Positions 47,669 through 56,865 of a stretch of DNA of 64,000 bases are shown here, piece by piece. The stretch spans positions 186,001-250,000 of the forward strand of contig NZ_QFFN01000001.1 in NCBI RefSeq assembly GCF_003129925.1. Reading direction: 5' to 3'. The first letter of the stretch is position 1. The number at the start of each line of letters is the position of its first letter. Source of the stretch: Bifidobacterium catulorum (GTDB lineage Bacteria > Actinomycetota > Actinomycetes > Actinomycetales > Bifidobacteriaceae). The notes beneath the pieces were generated by a model. It made no database searches. It had not been told where the DNA came from and saw only the letters and a list, made by a program, of their open reading frames with translations. The position numbers and the translations under genes were made by a program.

Positions 47669-48637
47669 ATGCAGGGATCGACGAGAGGGATGCTGCGCGT
47701 GGGTGCGGCGGCGGTGACGTGTGTGGCCATGGTCGTCGGGCTGGCGGGATGCGGAGGCTCCCAGGGGTCGGGACAGGACCCGGATGCGAGCACGCAGTTC
47801 GACCCGATCGTCGTGGTCTCCTCCATCAACCAGTGGGGCATCCTCGCCAAGGAGCTCGGCGGCGATCAGGTGAAAGTCACGTCGATCCTCGGCTCTACGA
47901 ATGTGGACGCCCATGATTTCGAGCCGCGAACCAGCGACATCGCCACGATATCGAAGGCGCGCATCCTGGTGGCGAACGGCGCCGGATACGACGACTGGGC
48001 CACCAAGGCCGTCACCGGCGACACGACGATCGTCTCCGCGGCCGACGCCGTGGGCGCCTCCGACGGAGACAACCCGCATCTGTGGTTCTCCAAGGACGCC
48101 CGCAAGGCCATGGCCCGGGAGCTTTCCGACGCCTTCGCCAAGACAAAGCCGGACGAGGGGCGGTATTTCTCCGACCGTCTGGAGGATTGGAGCAAAAGCG
48201 AGGCGGGACTTGAGTCCACGATGGACGACTTCGCCGAACGGCATCGGAACGCCACCTACGCGGCGACCGAATCCGTTGCCCATTACCTCATGAGCGACCT
48301 CAAGGTCCGGGATGTCACCCCCGAGCAATACACGCAGGCGTCGCTGAACGACGGAGAGCCCGCCCCCGCGGATGTCCAGTCGCTGCAATCGCTCATCGAG
48401 GGACATAAGGCCGGATTGGTGGTCAACAATCCGCAGGAGGCCTCCGACATGACCAACCTCGTTACGGGAACCGCACACAAGTCCGACGTGCCGGTGGTGG
48501 ACGTCTCCGAGCAGGTGCCGGAAGGCCAGAAGACGCTGGTGGACTGGATGACCTCGCTGATATCCGAGATGGACAAGGCGTTGGACGAAAGCGCCGAACT
48601 CCCACAGCCCCAATCGTCGCAGTCGCCGTCAAAATAG
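47669..48637 (+). CDS. Metal (zinc-type) ABC transporter substrate-binding lipoprotein
   Basis: A 322-residue ZnuA/cluster-9 lipoprotein. The signal peptide has a hydrophobic core and lipobox VVGLAGC, so Cys27 should be lipidated. Putative metal ligands are His in NVDAHDFEPR, His in DNPHLWF, and an acidic residue in VPVVDVSEQ. The His-rich loop of many ZnuA proteins is absent. Zinc is the likely metal; manganese is the alternative. AAGGCGG precedes the ATG. It has a strong terminator before the ATPase gene, so it is a separate unit from its partners. Confidence 0.85.
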   Translation: MQGSTRGMLRVGAAAVTCVAMVVGLAGCGGSQGSGQDPDASTQFDPIVVVSSINQWGILAKELGGDQVKVTSILGSTNVDAHDFEPRTSDIATISKARILVANGAGYDDWATKAVTGDTTIVSAADAVGASDGDNPHLWFSKDARKAMARELSDAFAKTKPDEGRYFSDRLEDWSKSEAGLESTMDDFAERHRNATYAATESVAHYLMSDLKVRDVTPEQYTQASLNDGEPAPADVQSLQSLIEGHKAGLVVNNPQEASDMTNLVTGTAHKSDVPVVDVSEQVPEGQKTLVDWMTSLISEMDKALDESAELPQPQSSQSPSK

Positions 48638-48648
48638 ACCTCCCCGCA

Positions 48649-48691
48649 GATGCCGCGGCCCCTCCCTCCGGGGGCCGCGGCATCTCCTTTT
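48649..48691 (+). terminator. Terminator between the binding protein and ATPase genes
   Basis: Perfect 14-bp stem GATGCCGCGGCCCC/GGGGCCGCGGCATC, 8-base loop, then TCCTTTT. Confidence 0.9.
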
Positions 48692-48742
48692 CGGAGCCGC
48701 ATCGGACTTGCAACACGACGAATTGGACGAAAACGATAAGTA

Positions 48743-48777
48743 TTGATTACTATTCTCATTAGCAATATCGATGACCG
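48743..48777. promoter_or_regulatory. AT-rich dyad, candidate Zur/Fur-type box
   Basis: The AT-rich stretch ATTGATTACTATTCTCATTA reads on into GCAAT, giving an imperfect palindrome with outer ATTG/CAAT arms, before the ATPase ribosome-binding site. The ATTCTCATT half resembles Fur-family sites. The role in zinc control is inference. Confidence 0.4.
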
Positions 48778-48787
48778 GGAAGGAATC

Positions 48788-49669
48788 ATGGGAACCACTG
48801 CAACGGACGGCGACGCCGTCATACTCCGCAACGCCGCGGTGCGACGTGGAGGACGAACCATATGGTCCCACGGCGACTTCTCCATTCCACGAGGCACCGT
48901 GACCGCCATCGTCGGCACGAACGGGGCCGGCAAGACCACGCTGCTCGACGCGGAACTCGGCCTCGTGCCCCTGTCGTCGGGAACGATCGAGGTCCTTGGC
49001 AGGCCGGCGGGACAGAGCAACCGCCGCATCGGATTCGTACCGCAGTCCTATATTTCAGGGCTGGACTCGACGATCACGGCGCGGCAGTCGGTGGTGCTCG
49101 GGCTGACGGGAACAAGGTTCGGCATCCATTTCGTCACCCGCGAGGAACGCGACCGGGCCGACGAGGTGCTTGATTTCGTAGGTCTTACGGACAAGGCCGA
49201 CTACCGGCTCAACGAGCTTTCCGGAGGTCTCCGGCAACGTGCCGCCATCGCCCAGGCGTTGGTCGGTGGACCGGAGCTGCTGCTGCTCGACGAGCCGCTG
49301 GCGAACCTCGACATCGCCAGCCAGCGTGCAGTGGTCGAGCTGCTCGCCCGATTGAACCGGGAATGGGATATGACCATCCAAGTGGTGGCGCATGACCTGA
49401 ACATGCTGCTGCCGATCCTTACCGGTGCCGTCTACCTGCTCGACGGGCACCCGCATTACTCGTCCATGAATTCGGTGCTGGATTCCAAACTCCTCACCCA
49501 TCTCTACGGCACACGGGTCGAGGTGGTCACGACCCCCCAGGGAGACATGTTCGTGACGCCCAACATGCGGCTGGAGCCGGAAGGGCGTGAACAGGACACG
49601 CACGACGTGCACGAGGCCGCCCTGTTCCATCATCACGACGACGAATCCGACAACGGGGAGGAACGATGA
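48788..49669 (+). CDS. Metal ABC transporter ATP-binding protein (ZnuC-like)
   Basis: A 293-residue ATPase: Walker A GTNGAGKTT, Q-loop FVPQSY, signature LSGGLRQR, Walker B LLLLDEPLANLD and switch His in VVAHDLNMLL. The C-terminal tail is His/Asp-rich (VHEAALFHHHDDES), suggesting direct metal binding or sensing. AAGGAATC precedes ATG 48788; a further 15-codon upstream extension is not supported. Its last 4 bases overlap the permease start (ATGA), so they are translationally coupled. It should work with the lipoprotein 150 bases upstream. Confidence 0.9.
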   Translation: MGTTATDGDAVILRNAAVRRGGRTIWSHGDFSIPRGTVTAIVGTNGAGKTTLLDAELGLVPLSSGTIEVLGRPAGQSNRRIGFVPQSYISGLDSTITARQSVVLGLTGTRFGIHFVTREERDRADEVLDFVGLTDKADYRLNELSGGLRQRAAIAQALVGGPELLLLDEPLANLDIASQRAVVELLARLNREWDMTIQVVAHDLNMLLPILTGAVYLLDGHPHYSSMNSVLDSKLLTHLYGTRVEVVTTPQGDMFVTPNMRLEPEGREQDTHDVHEAALFHHHDDESDNGEER

Positions 49670-50493
49670 CCATCCAATTCGCCTTCGACCCCGAATGGGT
49701 CTCCGTGCTCACCGCACCGTTCATGATCAACGCCATACAGGCCGGGCTGCTCATCTCCCTGGCCGCCGGAATCATGGGATACTTCACCATCAGCCGCCAC
49801 TCCACGTTCGCCGCCCACGCCCTCGCGCATATCGGATTGCCCGGGGCCACCGGCGCCGTGCTGCTTGGGCTGCCGGTATCCCTTGGACTGGGGGCGTTCG
49901 CGCTTGGCGGGGCGCTGGTCATCGGCGCGCTGGGCAAACGCGTGGCGGACCGCGACATCGCCACCGGAACCGTGCTGGCCTTCGCCACCGGCCTCGGATT
50001 GTTCTTCGCGCGTCTGTCGTCCAGCGCATCCCAGCAGATGCAATCCATACTGTTCGGTTCCATACTCACCATCACCGACGCGCAGATCATGGGGTTCGCC
50101 GTGTTCGACGCCGTGCTGCTGCTGGTGCTGGCCGTCATCTACAGGCCGCTGCTCTTCAGCTCGCTGGACGAGCAGGTGGCCCGCGCCAAAGGCGTGCCCA
50201 TCACCCTGATGAACGTGCTGTTCATGGCCATCATGGCGGGTGTCATCACCATCGCGGTACCCGCTGTGGGGACATTGCTGATCTTCGCCCTCGTGGTCAC
50301 GCCGGCGGCCACGGCCTCCATGCTGACGAAGTCGCCGTTCGCCGCCATCGCCGTATCGTGCGCGCTATGCCTCGTCAGCATCTGGGGAGGTCTGGTGCTG
50401 TCATCCATGTTTCCGACCCCGCCGAGCTTCGTCATAGTCACGTTGAGCACGCTGCTGTGGGCGGTCGCCAAACTCGTCTGCAGGGAACGCTGA
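49666..50493 (+). CDS. Metal ABC transporter permease (ZnuB-like)
   Basis: A 275-residue integral membrane protein of the ABC-3 (ZnuB/MntB) family with about eight or nine helices. Typical features are ISRHSTFAAHALAHIG near residues 44-59 and the coupling-helix region LDEQVARAKGVP. It overlaps the ATPase gene by 4 bases. The pair completes a probable zinc importer with the lipoprotein. It is convergent with ispF, whose stop lies 5 bases away. Confidence 0.92.
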   Translation: MTIQFAFDPEWVSVLTAPFMINAIQAGLLISLAAGIMGYFTISRHSTFAAHALAHIGLPGATGAVLLGLPVSLGLGAFALGGALVIGALGKRVADRDIATGTVLAFATGLGLFFARLSSSASQQMQSILFGSILTITDAQIMGFAVFDAVLLLVLAVIYRPLLFSSLDEQVARAKGVPITLMNVLFMAIMAGVITIAVPAVGTLLIFALVVTPAATASMLTKSPFAAIAVSCALCLVSIWGGLVLSSMFPTPPSFVIVTLSTLLWAVAKLVCRER

Positions 50494-50498
50494 GACCG

Positions 50499-51002
50499 TC
50501 ACCGGTCACGGACGACCATGGCGCTGGCGATCGCCGCGATGCCTTCGCCGTCACCGGTGAATCCCATGCCGTCCGTTGTCGTGGCGCCGACCGTGACCGG
50601 GGCGCCCAGGGCCGCGCTCATGGCGGCCGCGGCCTCGCTTCTTCTGACGCTGATCCGGGGTGCGTTGCCGACGATGACGACGCTGGCGTTGACGGTTCTC
50701 CAGCCGTTGTCGGATAGGTGGTCGCGAACGATGCGGAGCATGGCGTCACCATGCATGCCCGCACCCCGGCTGGCGCTTCCCACACCGAACAGCGTGCCTA
50801 TGTCTCCCAGTCCGCTCGCGGACAACACGGCGTCGATGACGGCATGCACGGCCACATCGCCGTCGGAATCACCCGCGATACCCTCTGCGCCGCGGCTTTC
50901 GTCATCGGTCCACCGCAGGCATGCGACCCACAGTTCGCGATGCGTGCCATCGGGAGCGAAACGGTGCGCGTCGAACCCCTGACCGACACGCACCGCATCC
51001 AT
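50499..51002 (-). CDS. ispF: 2-C-methyl-D-erythritol 2,4-cyclodiphosphate synthase
   Basis: MEP-pathway enzyme of isoprenoid synthesis. The 167-residue protein has metal ligands in GQGFDAHRF (Asp, His) and AVHAVIDAVL (His), the GDIGTLF segment, and the C-terminal TTTDGMGFTGDGEGIAA. Insertions after DAHRF (ELWVACLRW) are typical of actinobacterial forms. ATG 51002 follows GGAGACG; an ATG 15 bases upstream is also possible. It follows carD on the same strand, mirroring the carD-ispD-ispF order of actinobacteria. Confidence 0.93.
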   Translation of the reverse strand: MDAVRVGQGFDAHRFAPDGTHRELWVACLRWTDDESRGAEGIAGDSDGDVAVHAVIDAVLSASGLGDIGTLFGVGSASRGAGMHGDAMLRIVRDHLSDNGWRTVNASVVIVGNAPRISVRRSEAAAAMSAALGAPVTVGATTTDGMGFTGDGEGIAAIASAMVVRDR

Positions 51003-51042
51003 GGACAACGTCTCCATAATCGGGAAAGCCCCCTCGCGGCTG

Positions 51043-51666
51043 TTATTTCGCCGACTTACGGGAGGTCTTCTTCTTGGCCTTGGACGCCTTGGCCTCGGCT
51101 TCGATGCGGTTCAGCGTCTCGCTGGCCGGTTCCTTCGGCATCTTGGTGTGGTGCTTGTCGTCGCCCGGCTGCGGCTCACGGTAGCCGAGATTGACGTCGA
51201 GCAGACGCTGCGTCTCCTCCTCGCTGATCTTCTCGCTCAGCGAGATCTCGGAGGTCAGTATGTTGCGGGCCTTCGTCAGCATGCGCTTCTCGCCCGCCGA
51301 CAGACCATGCTCGTCGTCGTCGCGTTGGGCGAGGTCGCGCACGACCTCGGCAATCTTGTTCACGTCGCCGGTGGCGATCTTCTCCACGTTCAGCTTGTAG
51401 CGGCGGGACCAGTTCGTCTTCTCCTCGACGATGGGCGTACGCAGTATCTCGAACACCTTGGAGACGGCCTTGGCGTCGACCACGTCGCGGACGCCCACCT
51501 TCTTGACGTTCTCCGCCGGAATCTGGATGACCAGACCATCGGAGGACAACACGGAAAGCTTCAGATACGTGCGTTTGACGCCGTTCATCTCGCGCTCGGT
51601 GATCGCTTCGATCTTCGCGGCGCCATGGCGCGGATAGACAACGGTATCGCCAACCTGATATGTCAT
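51043..51666 (-). CDS. carD: CarD-family RNA polymerase-binding regulator
   Basis: Binds the RNA polymerase beta subunit and stabilises open promoter complexes. The 207-residue protein has the N-terminal RNAP-interaction domain (about 1-60: YQVGDTVVYPRHGAAKIEAI) and a helical DNA-binding C-terminal domain (about 65-155) with RYKLNVEKIATGD and GLSAGEKRML. A Lys-rich tail of about 40 residues (KAKKKTSRKSAK) is longer than in mycobacterial CarD and may bind nucleic acid. It is divergent from glgB. Confidence 0.93.
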   Translation of the reverse strand: MTYQVGDTVVYPRHGAAKIEAITEREMNGVKRTYLKLSVLSSDGLVIQIPAENVKKVGVRDVVDAKAVSKVFEILRTPIVEEKTNWSRRYKLNVEKIATGDVNKIAEVVRDLAQRDDDEHGLSAGEKRMLTKARNILTSEISLSEKISEEETQRLLDVNLGYREPQPGDDKHHTKMPKEPASETLNRIEAEAKASKAKKKTSRKSAK

Positions 51667-51859
51667 GTAAAAGCCCCTCCAACGATATAAGAAGACATTT
51701 CATCATTGCATCAAGGGTGGACCTCGATGCCGCTCCCCACCTCTCCGTATGGGGCCACGTCCCATGGGACGGCCGGGGGAATCAGCCCCGCGCTGTGAAC
51801 GTTCAAAGATTCGACGTGGCGTTCAGCGTTTTGACCTGATTATTGCGTAGACTCATGGT

Positions 51860-54109
51860 ATGGCAAATACACAGGATAAAAGCATTCCGCAACCGGTCAG
51901 CGTCGACCATACGGTTCTGGATGATGTCAGCAACGGCGTCTACTACGACCCTCACACCGTTCTTGGACCGCATCTCAACGACGAGCACGGCGGAGGGTAC
52001 GTCACCGTCCGCGTGCTCCGCCCTCTAGCCAAGCACGTCTCCATCGTGACCGAAAGCGGCGAGTACGCCGCCACGCACGAATGGAACGGCGTCTTCACGG
52101 CCGTGGTGCCGGCCACGAAGTCGAAGGACGGCTACGGCGTCCCCGACTACCGCATCCGCGTCGCCTATGAAGGCGGCGACACCGCGCTCGTGGACGACCC
52201 CTACCGCTATATGCCGACCGTGGGCGATATGGACATGTACCTCTTCGGCGAAGGACGCCACGAACGCCTCTGGGAGGTGCTGGGCGCCCATGTGCGCACC
52301 TACGACAGCGTCCTCGGGGATCCGGACGGGTCCTCCCCCGACACCGTGAGCGGCACCTCGTTCGCCGTATGGGCGCCGAACGCGCACGCCGTGCGCGTGG
52401 TGGGCGATTTCAACTGCTGGTCCGGACGCCAGCACGCCATGCGCGAACTGGGGTCCTCCGGCATCTGGGAGATCTTCATCCCCGGGGTCGGCGCCGGGGA
52501 GCTCTACAAATACGAGATCCTCAACGCCAACAACGAATGGAAGCAGAAGGCGGACCCTATGGAGAACCTCCATCAGATCCCGCCGGACACCGCTTCCGTG
52601 GTGGTGGACTCCAAGCATGTGTGGAACGACCAGGCGTGGATGGACCATCGCCGCAACACCGATCCCCACGCCGGCCCCATCAGCATCTACGAGGTCCACG
52701 CCGGCAGCTGGAAGGTCGGCATGGACTACACGAAGCTCGCCGAGGAGCTGGTCCCCTATGTGAAGAAGATGGGGTTCACCCACGTGGAGTTCATGCCGCT
52801 CGCCGAACACCCGTTCACAGGATCATGGGGATATCAGGTCACGGGCTACTACGCGCCGCAGTCCCGGCTCGGACACCCCGACGACCTCAAGGCCCTCATC
52901 GATGCTTTCCATCAGGCCGGCATCGGCGTGATCGTGGATTGGGTGCCCGCCCACTTCCCGAAGGACGACTTCGCACTGGCCCGATTCGACGGCACGCCGC
53001 TGTATGAGGACCCGGACCCGTTGCGCGGCGAGCATCCGGACTGGGGCACCTATGTGTTCAACTTCGGACGCAACGAGGTGCGCAACTTCCTCGTGGCGAA
53101 CGCATGCTACTGGCTCGACGAGTTCCACGTGGACGGTCTGCGCGTGGACGCCGTATCCTCCATGCTGTATCTCGACTACAGCCGCGAGAACGGCCAGTGG
53201 CGTCCGAACAAGTACGGCGGGCGCGAGAACCTCGAAGCCATCGACTTCCTCAAGGAGGCCACCGCGACGGCCTACGGGCGCAATCCCGGCATCATGATGA
53301 TCGCCGAGGAGTCCACCGCCTGGCCGGGCGTCACCGCGCCCACCAGCGAAGGCGGACTCGGCTTCGGGCTCAAGTGGAACATGGGTTGGATGCACGATAC
53401 GCTCGAATACCTGCATGAGGCGCCCATCAACCGCAAGTGGCATCATGGGGAGATCACGTTCTCGATGATGTACGCCTATTCGGAGCACTACGTGCTGCCG
53501 ATCAGCCATGACGAGGTCGTCTACGGCAAGGGCGCGCTGTTCGGCAAGATGCCGGGCGACGACTGGCAGCGCTATGCCGGCGTGCGTGCGCTGTTCGCCT
53601 ACCAATGGGCGCATCCGGGCAAGAACCTCACGTTCATGGGCAACGAGATCGCCCAATACGGCGAATGGGACTACAAGTCGTCCGTGGACTGGAACGCCTT
53701 GAACTGGCCCGACCATCAGGGCGTGCAGAAGCTGGTGAAGGACCTCAACGAGCTGTACAAGGACAGCCCCGAGTTCTGGAGCCAGGACTTCGACCCCGCC
53801 GGATTCCAATGGCTGACCAGCGACGACGCCGACCATAACGTGCTGAGCTTCATGCGTCTGGACAAGGAGGGCAACCCGATCGTGGTGGTCGTCAACTTCT
53901 CCGGATCCGCATGGCAGGACTATCAGGTGCCGTTGCCGAGCGGCGGCAGGTGGAAGGAGATCCTCAACACCGACGCCGAGGAATACGGCGGCTCCGGCAT
54001 CGCCAACACCGATATCGCGGCGGACGAGGAGGAATACCATTCCCGCCCGTATTCCGTGAAGATCACCGTGCCGGCGCTTGGGGCCCTGTTCCTGCGCCCC
54101 GAACGGTAA
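51860..54109 (+). CDS. glgB: 1,4-alpha-glucan branching enzyme
   Basis: GH13 enzyme that introduces alpha-1,6 branches into glycogen. The 749-residue protein has an N-terminal domain, a CBM48 domain (about 155-260: [19 protein letters not shown]), and a barrel with [19 protein letters not shown] (nucleophile Asp), [10 protein letters not shown] (acid Glu) and [12 protein letters not shown], then a C-terminal beta domain. No clear ribosome-binding site precedes ATG 51860, so translation could be leaderless. It pairs functionally with glgX at 23 kb. It is divergent from carD. Confidence 0.95.
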   Translation: MANTQDKSIPQPVSVDHTVLDDVSNGVYYDPHTVLGPHLNDEHGGGYVTVRVLRPLAKHVSIVTESGEYAATHEWNGVFTAVVPATKSKDGYGVPDYRIRVAYEGGDTALVDDPYRYMPTVGDMDMYLFGEGRHERLWEVLGAHVRTYDSVLGDPDGSSPDTVSGTSFAVWAPNAHAVRVVGDFNCWSGRQHAMRELGSSGIWEIFIPGVGAGELYKYEILNANNEWKQKADPMENLHQIPPDTASVVVDSKHVWNDQAWMDHRRNTDPHAGPISIYEVHAGSWKVGMDYTKLAEELVPYVKKMGFTHVEFMPLAEHPFTGSWGYQVTGYYAPQSRLGHPDDLKALIDAFHQAGIGVIVDWVPAHFPKDDFALARFDGTPLYEDPDPLRGEHPDWGTYVFNFGRNEVRNFLVANACYWLDEFHVDGLRVDAVSSMLYLDYSRENGQWRPNKYGGRENLEAIDFLKEATATAYGRNPGIMMIAEESTAWPGVTAPTSEGGLGFGLKWNMGWMHDTLEYLHEAPINRKWHHGEITFSMMYAYSEHYVLPISHDEVVYGKGALFGKMPGDDWQRYAGVRALFAYQWAHPGKNLTFMGNEIAQYGEWDYKSSVDWNALNWPDHQGVQKLVKDLNELYKDSPEFWSQDFDPAGFQWLTSDDADHNVLSFMRLDKEGNPIVVVVNFSGSAWQDYQVPLPSGGRWKEILNTDAEEYGGSGIANTDIAADEEEYHSRPYSVKITVPALGALFLRPER

Positions 54110-54153
54110 ACCCGTAGGGGGAGGAATCCGCGCCTCATCCCGCGTGGTGTAGA

Positions 54154-54182
54154 GTAAGGCCAGGTTCGATTCCTGGCCTTAC
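54154..54182 (+). terminator. Hairpin with a tRNA-T-loop-like loop after glgB
   Basis: GTAAGGCCAGG-TTCGATT-CCTGGCCTTAC, a perfect 11-bp stem with the loop of a tRNA T-arm. No T-run follows. It may terminate glgB or be a tRNA-minihelix-like remnant. Confidence 0.65.
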
Positions 54183-54239
54183 GTATGATATACGGAAGAA
54201 AAAAACGGAAGAAACATGTCGGATACAAGGGATTAGGCG

Positions 54240-54959
54240 ATGAACAGCATTGATACACACACACCCCAGCGCACGATTCTTGTCGTGGAGGACGAGCCGA
54301 CGCTCGCCACGGCCATAGCCCAGCGGCTGACGGCCGAAGGATGGACGGCCAGAGTGGCCGGTGACGGCGCCAGCGCGGTGCAGGCCGCATCCCAGCTGAA
54401 GCCGGATCTGGTCATCATGGACATCATGCTGCCGGTGATGGACGGTCTTGAGGCCACCAAGCGCATCGTCGCCAGTCGCCCCGTCCCGGTGCTGATCCTC
54501 ACCGCCCGAGACGACGAGGCCGACAAGGTCATCGGTCTTGGAGCCGGCGCGGACGACTACATGACCAAGCCGTTCTCCATGCGCGAGCTCATCGCCCGCT
54601 GCAAGGCGCTGCTGCGTCGTGTGGAACGGGCCAAGGTCATCGCCAAGAACTCGGAGAACGAGAAGCTGCTGGACTTCGGCACACTGGTCATCGACCCGGC
54701 GCAGCGCATCGTCACGCTCCGCGGCAACGAGGTGCATCTGACCCCCACCGAATTCGACCTGCTGGCCACGCTCGCCCGCCGACCGAAGTCCGTGCTCACC
54801 CGCGAAAAGCTTCTGGAGGAGGTCTGGGACTGGGTCGACGCCTCGGGCACCCGTACCGTCGACTCGCATGTCAAGGCCCTGCGCCACAAGCTCGGACCGC
54901 AGCTGATCCGCACCGTGCACGGAGTCGGATACGCGTTCGAACCCCCGGAAGACAAGTAA
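54240..54959 (+). CDS. OmpR-family response regulator
   Basis: A 239-residue regulator. The receiver domain (about 12-125) has ILVVEDEPTL, phospho-acceptor Asp in LVIMDIMLPV, and the Thr and Lys of LTARDD and MTKPFS. The winged-helix DNA-binding domain (about 140-235) has VHLTPTEFDLLATLARR and the RTVDSHVKALRHKLG recognition helix. It lies 3 bases upstream of the sensor kinase gene, so they form one two-component system. It resembles MtrA/MprA-type regulators; the target genes are unknown. Confidence 0.9.
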   Translation: MNSIDTHTPQRTILVVEDEPTLATAIAQRLTAEGWTARVAGDGASAVQAASQLKPDLVIMDIMLPVMDGLEATKRIVASRPVPVLILTARDDEADKVIGLGAGADDYMTKPFSMRELIARCKALLRRVERAKVIAKNSENEKLLDFGTLVIDPAQRIVTLRGNEVHLTPTEFDLLATLARRPKSVLTREKLLEEVWDWVDASGTRTVDSHVKALRHKLGPQLIRTVHGVGYAFEPPEDK

Positions 54960-54962
54960 GCG

Positions 54963-56039
54963 ATGGGAGACAACCGCAAGACGAAGCGGATGCCGCTCAA
55001 GCGCCGCTCCATACGGGACAGGCCGATCGGCATGCTCTCCTCGCTGAAGGCGGAGCTCAGCGTGCTGATCGTCATCGCCACGGCGATCGCATTCGTACTG
55101 GCCTGGCAGTTCCTCAAATGGGGATGGAGCGGCTGGCTCGCCATGCCGTTGACGCTGGCCGTGGCGCTGGGCATCACCTATTTCTTCGCCCACGGACTGA
55201 CCTCGCCGCTTCGCCAGATGCGCGACGCGGCGGAGGCCATGGCGGAGGGGGACTACACCGTACGGGTGGAGGAGGCCGCCGATTCCCGTGACGAGGTCGG
55301 GCAGCTCGCCCGCTCGTTCAACGAGATGGCCGGTGAGCTGCAGCACGCCGACCAGATGCGGCGGGATATGGTGGCCAACGTCAGCCATGAGCTGCGCACC
55401 CCGGTATCCGCCCTGCAGGCCCTGGTCGAGAACATGGCCGACGGCGTGGTCGATCCCACGCCGGCCAATCTCGAAGGCATCCTCAACCAGACGCACAAGC
55501 TATCCGACCTGATCGCATTCCTGCTGGACATGTCACGGGTCGAGGCCGGCGCCGCAAGCCTTGAGGTCGAGAAGTTCGACTTCGGCGACTTTCTCGACGA
55601 AACCATCAAGCCGTTGGAAATCGCCGACGGAGGCCATAACCACGATATTCATCTCGTCGTCCCCGATCATGTGATGATGGAGGGAGATCCCGACCGTCTC
55701 AGTCAGCTGTTCACCAACATCATCGCCAACGCCCTCAAACACTCCCCCGACGGCACGGCCGTCCTCGTGGAGGTGCATGAGGACCCCGATCTGGGAACCA
55801 TCGTGACCAACGTCATCAACTACGGATCGCAGATTCCCAAAGAGGCGCGCAACGACATCTTCCGACGATACGTCAAAGGCGTCGGCCGCACCGGAACCGG
55901 CTCGGGAGGGACCGGGCTCGGGCTGTCGATCGCCCGTTGGGCGGCCGGACTGCATGGCGGCACGGTGAAGGTCGTTCCCGACGACCGGGGCGCGAACTTC
56001 GAGATCTCGCTGCCGAAATACCACATCATGGACGACTGA
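54963..56039 (+). CDS. Sensor histidine kinase with degenerate ATP-site G1 box
   Basis: A 358-residue partner of the preceding regulator. Two close helices (about 23-43 and 51-70) leave almost no external sensor, so it may sense the membrane itself. A HAMP domain (about 72-125) precedes the phospho-acceptor NVSHELRTPVSAL. The N-box FTNIIANALKHSPDG is good and a glycine-rich G2 (SGGTGLGLSIARW) is present. The G1 box, normally DxGxG, reads NYGSQIP, with Asn for the adenine-binding Asp. Reduced kinase activity is possible. Confidence 0.88.
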   Translation: MGDNRKTKRMPLKRRSIRDRPIGMLSSLKAELSVLIVIATAIAFVLAWQFLKWGWSGWLAMPLTLAVALGITYFFAHGLTSPLRQMRDAAEAMAEGDYTVRVEEAADSRDEVGQLARSFNEMAGELQHADQMRRDMVANVSHELRTPVSALQALVENMADGVVDPTPANLEGILNQTHKLSDLIAFLLDMSRVEAGAASLEVEKFDFGDFLDETIKPLEIADGGHNHDIHLVVPDHVMMEGDPDRLSQLFTNIIANALKHSPDGTAVLVEVHEDPDLGTIVTNVINYGSQIPKEARNDIFRRYVKGVGRTGTGSGGTGLGLSIARWAAGLHGGTVKVVPDDRGANFEISLPKYHIMDD

Positions 56040-56751
56040 CGGCACGACGGGTCACGCTCGCCAACGTATACGCCGCCACGACAGGTATGCCATGCTCCCG
56101 TAACGCACGGACGCATTGCCTCATCGTGGAACCGGTGGTGATGATGTCGTCCACGAGGACCACCCCGCCATCGTCCGGTGGTCTGCCGCAGACCCGTATA
56201 TGCCCCTCAAGACGTCCCAGACGGCCGGCGACGCCGGATTGCTGCACCGATTTTCCGAGTCTGCCGGCAATCGATAGGATCTGGTCCACGTCGGCGGCCA
56301 CTCCCCCGTTCCGCAGCATGGTACGGATGGCTTTCGCCAAAGGCAGGACATGCCGCCGACCGCGTCGATGCAACGAGGCTGGCGTGGACGGCACGGGAAC
56401 CACCACGATACGTCCGGATCCGTTCCCGCCCACGTGAAGCCGCGACGCCAATCCGCTGTCACGCACGCACCGGCATATGATGTCGCACATATCGGCGGTG
56501 ACCTCCTCGTCGCCATGGTCCTTCCACTGCAGGATAGCCCGGCGCGTCTCGGCGCCATACCTGCCGGCCGAGAACACGCCCCTATCGATCCCGGGTATGC
56601 TCCGCACAAGACACTGTGAAAAACGGAGACGGCATTCATCGCATAGGGTCTCGTCCGGCCTATCGCATCCCGCACACCCACGGGGAATCACCACATCGCA
56701 TATCTCACGGAACAGTGCGGCGAACGTTTCTCGTGACGTCAGGTATCTCAT
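56026..56751 (-). CDS. ComF-family phosphoribosyltransferase-like protein
   Basis: A 241-residue protein of the ComFC family. The N-terminal zinc-ribbon-like part reads IPRGCAGCDRPDETLCDECR with four Cys. The C-terminal PRTase fold has VVLVDDIITTGSTMRQC, the PRPP-binding motif. In competent bacteria ComFC supports DNA uptake, but it is widespread elsewhere with unclear function. ATG 56751 is chosen as the family start; the site before it is weak. The end overlaps the histidine kinase 3' end by 14 bases on the opposite strand. Confidence 0.85.
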   Translation of the reverse strand: MRYLTSRETFAALFREICDVVIPRGCAGCDRPDETLCDECRLRFSQCLVRSIPGIDRGVFSAGRYGAETRRAILQWKDHGDEEVTADMCDIICRCVRDSGLASRLHVGGNGSGRIVVVPVPSTPASLHRRGRRHVLPLAKAIRTMLRNGGVAADVDQILSIAGRLGKSVQQSGVAGRLGRLEGHIRVCGRPPDDGGVVLVDDIITTGSTMRQCVRALREHGIPVVAAYTLASVTRRAVSRP

Positions 56752-56865
56752 GATTCCACGATATACCGGTGCCGCCGGCGAGAGCCCGGGATTCCGCCGA
56801 TGTTGACGGATATGGGACACGCCGCATATCACGCGGGATTCACGCGGTTGGCCCTTCCTTCCAGG

